Below, one piece after another: positions 6,765 through 14,887 of a stretch of 64,000 bases of DNA. Position 1 is the first letter of the stretch. Each line of letters opens with the position of its first letter. Under the pieces are notes generated by a model, which worked only from the letters and a program-made list of their open reading frames with translations, had not been told where the DNA came from and did no database searches. Source of the stretch: Thiothrix sp. (GTDB lineage: Bacteria; Pseudomonadota; Gammaproteobacteria; Thiotrichales; Thiotrichaceae); assembly GCA_008015155.1 (NCBI GenBank), contig SSFA01000004.1, forward strand, positions 1 through 64,000, given 5' to 3'. The translations under genes and the position numbers were made by a program.

Positions 6765-8063
6765 TTATTTACATTCACGTGGAGTGATATTGTTTTCTTT
6801 CGCAAACGCAGCCGCGTCTTCAGCGATTAAAGGATCAATCACTTCACGATCAGAGGCGATAAAGTCAGTGATTAATTTCCACTTACCTTCTTTCGCATCC
6901 CATTGCTGGATAGCTGCAAGGCCTGGGCCACCGTGATTGGCGCAAGACACATTAATTTCTGGCGCAAAATTAGGTAAACCTAAAGCTTCTAAACGAGCTT
7001 TATCGACTTTAAGGTTTTCCATACCGTCGCGCATTTGCGCACCCGTCAGTTCTTTGGTGTTATGCATTTTTTGCGCAGTCGCGGCAGCTTCAACGGCAAG
7101 CATCGCTGCATACAAACCACGGTTATACAGAACAGTACCAATGTTCTTGCCATCACCTGCGGCTTTACCGGCATCTTTCACATACTTTTGAATATCTTTA
7201 AACACAGGATAATCACTACCTACACCGTGGAAGGTGGCAGCTTTATAGCCATTGGCGGCTTCACCTGCAGGGCGCACATCGTTTTCAGAGCCTGCCCACC
7301 AAATACCAATGAATTTATCCATGGGGAAGTTGATATTGCCGGCTTCTTTAATCGCCACTTGGTTCATTACACCCCAGCCCCACATCACCACATAGTCCGG
7401 GTTATCACGACGGATTTCTAACCATTGTGATTTTTGCTCTTGACCTGGATGCTCAACAGGAATGGTTTTCAGCGTGTAACCATGCTTTTTGGAGAGTTCT
7501 TCTAGAGTACGAATAGGCTCTTTACCATAAGCAGAGTTGTGATAGATTAAGGCGATTTTTTTGCCTTTTAGATCACCTTTATTCTCATCCAATAGATGTT
7601 TGATAATGACCGAAGCGCCATCCCAGTAGTTGGCAGGATAGTTAAAAATATATTCGAAAACTTTACCGTCAGCTGCAGACGTACGCCCATAGCCCATTGA
7701 GTGCATAGGGATTTTATCAGACGTCACTTTAGGAATGAGTTGATAGGTAATCCCAGTCGACAGCGGTTGATAAATGAGGGAGCCTTGACCTTTGGTGGAC
7801 TCATAGCACTCAACACCTTTTTCAGTGTTGTAAGCGGTTTCGCATTCAGGTGCTTTGATTTTTACTCCGCCAACACCACCGTCACGTTCATTGACTAGGG
7901 TCAAATAATCGGCATAACCATCAGCAAACTCAGTACCGTTTGGCCCATAAGGTCCAGTCCGATAGCTCAGCATAGGGAAGGTTAGTTCAGCCATCGCGGC
8001 TGGCATAGCGGTCACTAAAACGCCAGCTGCTAATAAAGCCAGTCCGATTTTTTTCAATTTCAT
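6765..8063 (-). CDS. Periplasmic substrate-binding protein of the Liv-type ABC importer
   Basis: The 432-residue protein starts at ATG 8063-8061 after a strong GGAGGAG. It has a Sec signal peptide (MKLKKIGLALLAAG..., cut after AMAE near residue 26). The rest is a type I periplasmic binding fold (Peripla_BP_6/LivK superfamily): KIALIYHNSAYGKEP, the DYVVMWGWGVMNQ segment and the inter-lobe segments are evident. A Cys pair near the N-terminus (in APECETAY and VECYEST) and two late Cys residues suggest disulfides. It delivers the ligand to the LivH/LivM channel. Relatives cluster with acyl-CoA ligases, so aromatic or fatty carboxylates are likelier ligands than amino acids; this is inference. Confidence 0.88.
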   Translation of the reverse strand: MKLKKIGLALLAAGVLVTAMPAAMAELTFPMLSYRTGPYGPNGTEFADGYADYLTLVNERDGGVGGVKIKAPECETAYNTEKGVECYESTKGQGSLIYQPLSTGITYQLIPKVTSDKIPMHSMGYGRTSAADGKVFEYIFNYPANYWDGASVIIKHLLDENKGDLKGKKIALIYHNSAYGKEPIRTLEELSKKHGYTLKTIPVEHPGQEQKSQWLEIRRDNPDYVVMWGWGVMNQVAIKEAGNINFPMDKFIGIWWAGSENDVRPAGEAANGYKAATFHGVGSDYPVFKDIQKYVKDAGKAAGDGKNIGTVLYNRGLYAAMLAVEAAATAQKMHNTKELTGAQMRDGMENLKVDKARLEALGLPNFAPEINVSCANHGGPGLAAIQQWDAKEGKWKLITDFIASDREVIDPLIAEDAAAFAKENNITPRECK

Positions 8064-8126
8064 CTGTTTTCTCCTCCAAATAAAACACAAACTGCTGATC
8101 CACTCCGCGACCTAGCTAAGGTAAAG

Positions 8127-9203
8127 CTAGTGTGGGAATGGCCATAAGCGTAATTTTTCCTTAGTCACTCGCCATAACTGAGCCAGTCCATGTGGCTCAA
8201 CGATTAAGAAGAACATGATTAAAGCACCGATCAGCAACAACTCGATATGTGCGGCTAAATCAGCGGGCCAACCCAAACCATTGACCATGACATTTTTCAG
8301 TAGTACTGGCATAAGGGTTAAAAATGCAGCACCTAGGAATGACCCTAAGATGCTGCCTAAGCCACCAATAATGATCATAAACAGTACTAAGAAGGATTTA
8401 CTGATCCCAAAGGCTTCAGTCGGTTCAGCTGTCCCTAAATAAATGGCAAACATCATCGCCCCTGACATACCAATGTAAAACGAGCTGATCGCAAACGCTG
8501 ATAGCTTAGCTTTCAAAGGGGGTACACCGATGATTTCAGCCGCAATATCCATATCACGAATCGCCATCCATGAGCGCCCGATGCGCCCCCGAATCAGATT
8601 ATGAGCAATGAAGGCGAATACAACGACTAAAGTTAAGCAGAAGAGATAGGTCATCCAAGATGGTGAGTTTGCACCTGTCAATGGAATGCCAAAGAAAGTG
8701 CGTTCAGGTGCGACAATCATCCCAGAGGCTGAATTGTTGTAGAACCAAGGCACTTTATTGAATAGCCACACTAAGAAGAATTGTGAAGCTAAAGTGGCTA
8801 CTGCTAAATAGAAGCCTTTAATCCGTAAGCTGGGTAAGCCAAAAATAACGCCAACTATAGCTGTGATCAGGCCTGCTAGGATGACCACGATGAACATATT
8901 CATCCACGGAAAAGCGACCATGAGCTTGTAACAAGCATAAGCGCCTACCGCCATGAAGCCACCACTACCTAAGCTTACTTGGCCACAAAAACCGGTCAGA
9001 ATATTCAAGCCTAAAGCAGCCATCGCCCACACTAAGAAAGGCAATAGCACGGATTTTTCCCAATAGTCATTGATGAAAAAAGGAACTACGAAAAAGGCAA
9101 TCGCTAAAATGCCCCACACCATATGCCGATCTAAACGAATCGGGAAGGTTTGTTGATCCGCTGCATAAGAGGTTTTAAAGTCGCCCGCCTCACGATAGAA
9201 CAT
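8127..9203 (-). CDS. livM: Branched-chain-type ABC transporter permease, LivM family
   Basis: This 358-residue inner-membrane permease has around nine to ten hydrophobic segments. The family-typical stretches LNILTGFCGQVSLGSGGFMAVGAY and the cytoplasmic coupling region GRSWMAIRDMDIAAEIIGV are present. With the LivH-type permease it forms the translocation channel. The ATG (9203-9201) lies two bases after the LivH stop, with AGAGG upstream inside the end of livH, so the two are translationally linked. Confidence 0.92.
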   Translation of the reverse strand: MFYREAGDFKTSYAADQQTFPIRLDRHMVWGILAIAFFVVPFFINDYWEKSVLLPFLVWAMAALGLNILTGFCGQVSLGSGGFMAVGAYACYKLMVAFPWMNMFIVVILAGLITAIVGVIFGLPSLRIKGFYLAVATLASQFFLVWLFNKVPWFYNNSASGMIVAPERTFFGIPLTGANSPSWMTYLFCLTLVVVFAFIAHNLIRGRIGRSWMAIRDMDIAAEIIGVPPLKAKLSAFAISSFYIGMSGAMMFAIYLGTAEPTEAFGISKSFLVLFMIIIGGLGSILGSFLGAAFLTLMPVLLKNVMVNGLGWPADLAAHIELLLIGALIMFFLIVEPHGLAQLWRVTKEKLRLWPFPH

Positions 9204-9205
9204 GC

Positions 9206-10207
9206 TTAAACCCTCTCAATAATACGGTCGCCGAACAAACCTTGTGGGCGGAACATTAAGAAGAACAGCGCCAAGACATAGGCGAACCAGTTTTCAGTTG
9301 CACCACCAATCATGCCGCCAATAAAGTATTCGAAGAGCTTTTCACCTACACCAATAATCAGACCCCCCACAATGGCGCCTGGAATGGAGGTGAAGCCGCC
9401 TAGAATCAAGACTGGCAAAGCTTTGAGGGCAATTAAGGATAAAGAGAATTGCACCCCAGATTTTGCACCCCACATAATGCCAGCCACTAAAGCAACGAAG
9501 CCTGCAATCGACCAGACAATAATCCAAATCGTGCGCAGTGAAATCCCAACAGTTAAGGCCGCTTGATGATCATCAGCCACAGCCCGTAAAGCACGCCCAG
9601 TTTTGGTATATTGTGAGAATAGGGTCAGGCTAATGACTAGAACAATCGCCACTCCAGCTGCCCAAAGATCGAGTACATCAATATACATACCACGATAGTT
9701 TGAACCTTCTGCAGCCCAACCCGCAGTAACGCTTTCTAACCAAGTGGAGCCACCAGAAGGTAAACCTACATCCATGGTTTTAACATCAGCACCCCACATT
9801 AAGTCGCCAAACCCTTCCATAAAGTAGGCCAGACCAATCGTAGTCATGAATAGGATAATTGGCGCTTGATTGACCATGTGGCGTAGCACTAAACGTTCGA
9901 GCAAATAAGCGAATAGCACCATCACCCCCATAGTCAAGATGATGGCTAAAAAGGTGGGTAACCCAGGCCCCCAAGTATCAAGCTTGGTACCAAAGGCTGC
10001 ATTGATCACATGCGCAAAGGGAACTTGACCAGTTTGGAAGCCCACTAAGGTTAAGGCGGCAAAGAGCGCCATGACGCCTTGTGCATAGTTGAAAATACCT
10101 GAGGCTTTATAAATCAGTACAAAGCCTAAAGCGACGAGCGAATACATGATGCCCGCCATTAAACCATTGAGGATGACTTCTAAGACATTCAATAGGTCTG
10201 GACTCAT
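9206..10207 (-). CDS. livH: Branched-chain-type ABC transporter permease, LivH family
   Basis: The 333-residue permease has about eight membrane segments. It begins MSPDLLNVLEVILNGLMAGI and contains the family motif YKASGIFNYAQG and the coupling segment TGRALRAVADDHQAALTVGI. The start was set at ATG 10207-10205 because GGGAGGT lies eight bases before it; a start ten codons earlier would have no ribosome site. It is 33 bases downstream of the LivG-type ATPase gene and partners the LivM-type permease. Confidence 0.92.
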   Translation of the reverse strand: MSPDLLNVLEVILNGLMAGIMYSLVALGFVLIYKASGIFNYAQGVMALFAALTLVGFQTGQVPFAHVINAAFGTKLDTWGPGLPTFLAIILTMGVMVLFAYLLERLVLRHMVNQAPIILFMTTIGLAYFMEGFGDLMWGADVKTMDVGLPSGGSTWLESVTAGWAAEGSNYRGMYIDVLDLWAAGVAIVLVISLTLFSQYTKTGRALRAVADDHQAALTVGISLRTIWIIVWSIAGFVALVAGIMWGAKSGVQFSLSLIALKALPVLILGGFTSIPGAIVGGLIIGVGEKLFEYFIGGMIGGATENWFAYVLALFFLMFRPQGLFGDRIIERV

Positions 10208-10240
10208 GGCATAGACCTCCCTCTCAGTGATAAGCAATGC

Positions 10241-11044
10241 TTAAGCATGGGCACCCCCTAAATAAGCTTTAATGACTTCAGGATCGCTGCGTACTTCTGC
10301 GGGTGTGCCGTCAGCTAACTTGCGTCCATAATCAAGTACTACCACACGATCAGAGAGATCCATGACCACTCCCATATCATGTTCAATCAGCGCAATCGTT
10401 GTGCCGAACTCGTCATTCACATCGAGAATAAAACGACACATATCCTCTTTTTCTTCCAGATTCATCCCTGCCATTGGTTCATCGAGCAGCAATAATTTCG
10501 CTTCAGCAGCAAGGGCACGCCCCAGTTCAACCCGCTTTTGTAAGCCATAAGGTAGGCGGCCAACAGGTGTCTTACGAATTGCTTGAATACCAAGGAAATC
10601 AATGATGTGTTCCACTCGCTCGCGATGGGCGATTTCCTCCCGCTCCGCAGGACCCTTCCAAATCGCTTGCCAAAAGAGATTGGCATTCATCTGCGTAATG
10701 CGCCCTGTCATTAAGTTATCGAGGGTCGACATCCCTTTAAACAGTGCAATATTCTGGAAAGTACGAGCAATGCCTTGGCGTGCTACTTCATAAGGGCGCA
10801 TCGGGCCACGCTTTTGACCACGGAACCAAACTTCCCCTTGTTGTGGATGGTAAAAACCACTGATGACATTCAGCATTGAGCTTTTACCAGCACCATTCGG
10901 GCCGATAATGGCGCGAATTTCACCTTCTTTAATATCAAAGCTGATATCAGTGAGTGCTTTGACACCCCCAAAAGACAAGGTAATATTTTTAACTTCCAGT
11001 AAAGTACCGCCGATTTTGCGTCCTTCTTGAGTCGATTCAGTCAT
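10241..11044 (-). CDS. livG: ABC transporter ATP-binding protein, LivG type
   Basis: This is a 267-residue ATPase. Walker A is GPNGAGKSSML, the Q-loop region is RTFQNIALF, the signature-like region is LPYGLQKRVELGRAL, Walker B is LLLLDEPMAGM, and the H-loop is LIEHDMG. Longer LivG-specific features (the insert after the Q-loop naming MTGRI...) distinguish it from the LivF-type partner. Its ATG overlaps the TAA of the acyl-CoA synthetase gene by one base, showing tight coupling of ligase and transporter expression. Confidence 0.92.
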   Translation of the reverse strand: MTESTQEGRKIGGTLLEVKNITLSFGGVKALTDISFDIKEGEIRAIIGPNGAGKSSMLNVISGFYHPQQGEVWFRGQKRGPMRPYEVARQGIARTFQNIALFKGMSTLDNLMTGRITQMNANLFWQAIWKGPAEREEIAHRERVEHIIDFLGIQAIRKTPVGRLPYGLQKRVELGRALAAEAKLLLLDEPMAGMNLEEKEDMCRFILDVNDEFGTTIALIEHDMGVVMDLSDRVVVLDYGRKLADGTPAEVRSDPEVIKAYLGGAHA

Positions 11045-12987
11045 TACGCAGCCTCCTTCACAGGTGTAAAGGTCGGTACATCCATCAGGCTCAAGTTGGC
11101 TTCAATGGCACCTTTGCGCCCATCCTCAAAAGTCACTTCAGTACGAATAAAGCAGTTTGGCGAACCGTCATAGAGCGCATCAATCAGGACACCGTATTTC
11201 TCAGCAATAATCCGCCGGCGTACTTTGCGGGTACGAGTCAACTCGCCATCATCAGGGTCGAGTTCTTTATGTAGAATCAAAAAGCGATGAATTTGTGAGT
11301 TCGACAAGAGCTTGTCACTGGCTAGGCTGCGATTCACCTCTTCAATACTTTTCAGCATCATTTGGTAAACTTGCGGATGGCCTGCTAGCTCTTGATAGCT
11401 GGCATAAGGCACATTATTCCGTTCAGCCCAGTTACCAACCGCTTCTAAATCAATATTAATAAAGGCAGTGCAATAATCTTTTTCATGCCCAAAAGCGACC
11501 GCTTCTTTAATATGCGGGAAGAATTTCAGCTTATTCTCAATGTATTTCGGGGCAAACATCGAACCGTCATTGAAACGTCCCACATCTTTAATCCGATCAA
11601 TGATCTTTAAATGACCATTTTCAGCAAAGTACCCCGCATCGCCTGTGAACACCCAACCTTCTTCATTTTTGGTTTCGCGTGTTGATTGTTCATTTTTGTA
11701 ATAGCTGTGGAAAACCCCAGGGCCGCGATACAGAACTTCGCCATTTTCAGCTATTTTCACCTCAACACCTGGAGCAGGCACGCCGACGGTATCTGCAAAG
11801 ATTTGTCCATCCGGCTGCATGGTGATAAAAACAGCGGCTTCAGTTTGTCCGTAGAGTTGCTTGATATTGATGCCTAAAGCACGGAAGAAATCGAAAATTT
11901 CAGGGCCAATAGCTTCGCCAGCTGTATAAGCTAAGCGAATCCGGCTAAAGCCCATGGTGTTTTTCAAGGGAGCATAAACAAAAAGATTGCCTAAGCCATA
12001 TAAAAGCTTGTCTGCCAAGCCAACACTCTCGCCGTTCAGTAGCTTTACGCCCGTCTTACGCGCGACATCCATAAAATAGTTATACATGCCTTGCTTCAGC
12101 TTGCCAGCGTCATGCATGCGAATCGTAACCGTGGTTAGGATGTTCTCAAAGACACGTGGGGGTGCGAAATAGTAAGTTGGGCCAATTTCGCGTAAGTCAG
12201 TAGGAATAGTAGTTTCACTTTCAGGGCAGTTAATGCAAAAACCCGCCACATAGGCTTGGCCGTAAGAGAAGATATGATCGCCAACCCAAGCCATCGGCAG
12301 ATAGGATAAAACTTCCTCGTTCTGGGTGAGTTTGTCAAAATTGACACTATTGCGAGCGGTCATGATGATATTGGCATAGGTCATGACCACACCTTTTGGC
12401 TTGCCTGTCGTGCCTGAGGTGTAAAGGAAGATACTAATATCGCTGCCTTTGCCCTTGAGGATTTCCTGATGGACATAGCTAGGCTGCTGTTTGGCGAAGT
12501 CACGACCGAGTGCTTGTACTTCCGCAAAGTCATGTAAATGATCATGCTGATAAGAGCGCATCCCACGGGGATCATCATAAATAATATGATGCATATTCGG
12601 GCAGCGCTCTTGAATTTCTAGCATTTTATCGACTTGCTCTTGGTCTTCAGCAAGTACAAATTTGGCCTCAGCATGTTCAAGTACATACTGCATTTCATCA
12701 GCCACCGAATCTTGATAGACCGGAACGGGGATGCCACCTAGGCATTGTGCAGCACAGATACCCCAATAGAGGCGCGGGCGATTGGAGCCAACAATAGCTA
12801 GCTTGTCACCACGTTGAAAACCGAGTGCCGCTAGACCATTTGCTAAGGCGAGAATCTCATCTCGCATTTGCGCCCAAGTCCACGACTGCCAGATCCCATA
12901 ATCTTTCTCACGCATTGCTACTTGATTAGCTAAGCGTTGAGCATTATCGGTCAGCAATTTAGGGAAAGTATCACTTTGGTGATCCAC
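11044..12987 (-). CDS. AMP-dependent long-chain acyl-CoA synthetase/ligase (FadD/FAA1-like)
   Basis: The enzyme forms an acyl-adenylate and then an acyl-CoA from a free carboxylic acid, ATP and CoA. The 647-residue protein shows the AMP-binding P-loop FLYTSGTTGKPKG (about 188-200), LYGQTEA (A5), GWVFTGDAGY (A7) and the hinge IIDRIKDV. The start is GTG 12987-12985 with GGAGGAG upstream. It is the first gene of the operon with a Liv-type importer and a PaaK-like protein. That layout suggests vectorial activation: the imported acid is trapped as its CoA thioester. The substrate may be a fatty, aromatic or alicyclic acid; nothing here decides. Confidence 0.9.
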   Translation of the reverse strand: MDHQSDTFPKLLTDNAQRLANQVAMREKDYGIWQSWTWAQMRDEILALANGLAALGFQRGDKLAIVGSNRPRLYWGICAAQCLGGIPVPVYQDSVADEMQYVLEHAEAKFVLAEDQEQVDKMLEIQERCPNMHHIIYDDPRGMRSYQHDHLHDFAEVQALGRDFAKQQPSYVHQEILKGKGSDISIFLYTSGTTGKPKGVVMTYANIIMTARNSVNFDKLTQNEEVLSYLPMAWVGDHIFSYGQAYVAGFCINCPESETTIPTDLREIGPTYYFAPPRVFENILTTVTIRMHDAGKLKQGMYNYFMDVARKTGVKLLNGESVGLADKLLYGLGNLFVYAPLKNTMGFSRIRLAYTAGEAIGPEIFDFFRALGINIKQLYGQTEAAVFITMQPDGQIFADTVGVPAPGVEVKIAENGEVLYRGPGVFHSYYKNEQSTRETKNEEGWVFTGDAGYFAENGHLKIIDRIKDVGRFNDGSMFAPKYIENKLKFFPHIKEAVAFGHEKDYCTAFINIDLEAVGNWAERNNVPYASYQELAGHPQVYQMMLKSIEEVNRSLASDKLLSNSQIHRFLILHKELDPDDGELTRTRKVRRRIIAEKYGVLIDALYDGSPNCFIRTEVTFEDGRKGAIEANLSLMDVPTFTPVKEAA

Positions 12988-13196
12988 GCGACTCCTCCTC
13001 CGCCTGATTCCTATTTTTATCCTAAAGGTAAAGGGGTAAGGGTGTCCAAGCTTAGTTTGTAAAGCTAATGTAAAAGTAAATTCAGTCTATGAGTGGGTGC
13101 AGGACGAGTAGCTCAAGCTCAACTAAAACTAGGAACTAAGCTGATTAGCAGCGCTCTGATCAAGGACAGGGGTTATATAAATGGAAGGAAATTGTC

Positions 13197-13661
13197 ATGC
13201 GTATTTCATTCTTAGCTTTAGCCTTGCTTAGTACGGGTACTCTATTACCTAACTTAGCTTCAGCGGCAGCTTGCACCGCTACGAATTCAATTACTCGCCT
13301 CACTAATACTAGCCCAACGGGTTTGTATGAATATGTAATTTTCGATCTAAAAACGCCCAGCCCAACTTATCAGGTTGCCTCAAAACTTCCACCTTTTAGC
13401 TTTGATCCCAGTGATGATCCTGTGCCAGTCGCAGGTACGAAGTTTAAGCAAATTACTTTTCCTTCAGTGTATTGGATGTGCACGATTCCAGAACTCCTGC
13501 ATTTGCCTAAAACTCAAGTCAAAGATGTCAAACGTACTGGGCAATTCGAAGGCGTGGTTTCGTATGTAGTGGGCTATCAGACTGCGAGTAAATATGTGAC
13601 AACTTATCACTATGCGGTGACGAGTACACGCAGTAAAGTGGTGATGAAGTTTAAAAAATAG
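13197..13661 (+). CDS. Secreted protein of unknown function
   Basis: The 154-residue product starts at ATG 13197 after GGAAGGAAA. It has a clear Sec signal peptide (about residues 1-23, cut after LASA). The mature part contains two cysteines (in AACTAT and WMCTIP) that could form a disulfide. It is rich in Thr, Ser and Pro and ends in VVMKFKK. No family was recognised. It is a single gene with its own hairpin terminator, divergent from the CoA-ligase operon. Confidence 0.7.
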   Translation: MRISFLALALLSTGTLLPNLASAAACTATNSITRLTNTSPTGLYEYVIFDLKTPSPTYQVASKLPPFSFDPSDDPVPVAGTKFKQITFPSVYWMCTIPELLHLPKTQVKDVKRTGQFEGVVSYVVGYQTASKYVTTYHYAVTSTRSKVVMKFKK

Positions 13662-13681
13662 GCTAATGATTAATGCGAGAA

Positions 13682-13710
13682 TTAAGTAGCCTAGACTCTA
13701 GGCTACTTAA
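13682..13710. terminator. Bidirectional hairpin terminator
   Basis: TTAAGTAGCCTAGA (13682-13695) is the exact complement of TCTAGGCTACTTAA (13697-13710), one base apart, lying between two convergent genes. A and T flanks make it usable in both directions, although T-runs are short. Confidence 0.6.
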
Positions 13711-13729
13711 GGCCTAAACGCTGCACAGC

Positions 13730-14047
13730 TTAATGCAGAATACGCTTTACCCCAGAGTTCTTGGGTGGGCATTGGAAGCAGCCATTGTGTTTATGCATTT
13801 TGACGGGTGCTCCGGTATCAGTTTCATTCTGATCGGGGCGATGCACATGGGTAAAGGTTAGCAACTCATCTGAGCAGCCAGGCAAGCGCACAATATGCGT
13901 ATGGGCTTGGCCGGGCACATTCATCGCCCAAGCTTTATCTTCTTCAGTTTGAGGAGCCATAGGGTCGGAGGTCGTTGCACAAGCTGCTAATAATAGACTA
14001 GGCAGTATCAATAAGCCCAAAAACTTAAGTTTGCTGAGTAGTAGCAT
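13730..14047 (-). CDS. Small lipoprotein of unknown function
   Basis: The 105-residue product has a lipoprotein signal ending in the lipobox LLAAC at about residues 19-23, so it is probably anchored in the cell envelope. The mature part is His- and Cys-containing (HTHIVRLPGC, HVHRPDQ, MHKHNGCFQCPP), with a C-x-x-C near the end. Metal or redox binding is possible but not shown. It is convergent with the preceding secreted protein gene. No family was recognised. Confidence 0.65.
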   Translation of the reverse strand: MLLLSKLKFLGLLILPSLLLAACATTSDPMAPQTEEDKAWAMNVPGQAHTHIVRLPGCSDELLTFTHVHRPDQNETDTGAPVKMHKHNGCFQCPPKNSGVKRILH

Positions 14048-14139
14048 TAAAATTAATCCAGTTGAGGGAGAAGTACTGGAAATTCTACTCGCCTTCCCTG
14101 AGCTGAACTAGAGGCTCACGGGATGGTAATTGAGGCTAC

Positions 14140-14170
14140 TTGAAGGCTGAGCTAGGCGATCAGCCTTCAA
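14140..14170 (-). terminator. Hairpin terminator of the TerB-like gene
   Basis: TTGAAGGCTGA (14140-14150) pairs exactly with TCAGCCTTCAA (14160-14170) over a 9-base loop, starting 11 bases beyond the stop codon of the minus-strand gene at 14181. There is no clear T-run. Confidence 0.55.
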
Positions 14171-14180
14171 GACCGTTGGC

Positions 14181-14687
14181 TTACTGAGAAAGTTGAACTT
14201 TAAAGCCAGGTTGATTGCTAGGGTGGCTTTGATTCACGAACACTGAGCGATCATGTTTCAACATGATGACTTCAAAGAAAGGACGGAAACGTTCTTCACT
14301 GACACCAAAGGCTTGCATGACTTTACCAAACAGTGCTTGCTCTTCAGGTTCAGGCTGACCATCCGCTAAGGAAGAGTCAATTAAGTTGACCAGAATACAC
14401 ATTTTTTGTGCATCACTGAGCAAAGGAGTGGCTTCTTGTAGGAAGGTCTCAATCGAGTTCTTACGGCGATATTTCATGGCATTATCGAGTAGTGCTTTAT
14501 TATTGGCACCTACTCCAATGTTGCCATGACCGTCATCACTACCGCCTAAAACTGATAGCAAATGACCGACTTCTTCATTGTCCATCTCGCCATCAGCTGA
14601 CATCATATACAGCAGGGAAGTAGCGAAGGCCAAATGAGGAGTCATTTGTGCGCCTGTATCGCCTTTGAACATATCAAACAGTCCCAT
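14181..14687 (-). CDS. TerB-like domain protein
   Basis: The 168-residue cytoplasmic protein is mostly helical. It has the TerB-like pattern of repeated acidic turns: SADGEMDNEEV at about residues 31-41 and SSLADGQPEPEEQALF about 90 residues later, each followed by a long helix. TerB-like domains are thought to bind metal and associate with stress-response complexes; no partner ter genes are seen here. The ATG at 14687-14685 is preceded by AAGGAGAAG. It is divergent from the hybrid sensor kinase gene. Confidence 0.75.
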   Translation of the reverse strand: MGLFDMFKGDTGAQMTPHLAFATSLLYMMSADGEMDNEEVGHLLSVLGGSDDGHGNIGVGANNKALLDNAMKYRRKNSIETFLQEATPLLSDAQKMCILVNLIDSSLADGQPEPEEQALFGKVMQAFGVSEERFRPFFEVIMLKHDRSVFVNQSHPSNQPGFKVQLSQ

Positions 14688-14887
14688 AACTCTTCTCCTT
14701 GATTTAGATTATTCATTAAGTGTGTGGCGTGCAGGTTAACAGCTAATTTGTTGAACACCAATAAAACCCTAGTGAGCGGCATGGTCTTTCTGTGTTAGGT
14801 GCTTTGTCTAAAAAACGAGCCTATTAATTTGTAAACCAAAGGTAAAGCTACTCCCATCCAAGCAGAGACTGCGCAATACTAAACAGT

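Noticed and set aside
7035..7421. Plus-strand frame inside the substrate-binding protein gene
   Set aside because: Antisense to a full-length, well-conserved binding protein.
13682..13710. Mobile-element terminal repeat
   Set aside because: A single compact palindrome between convergent genes with no transposase; a terminator explains it.
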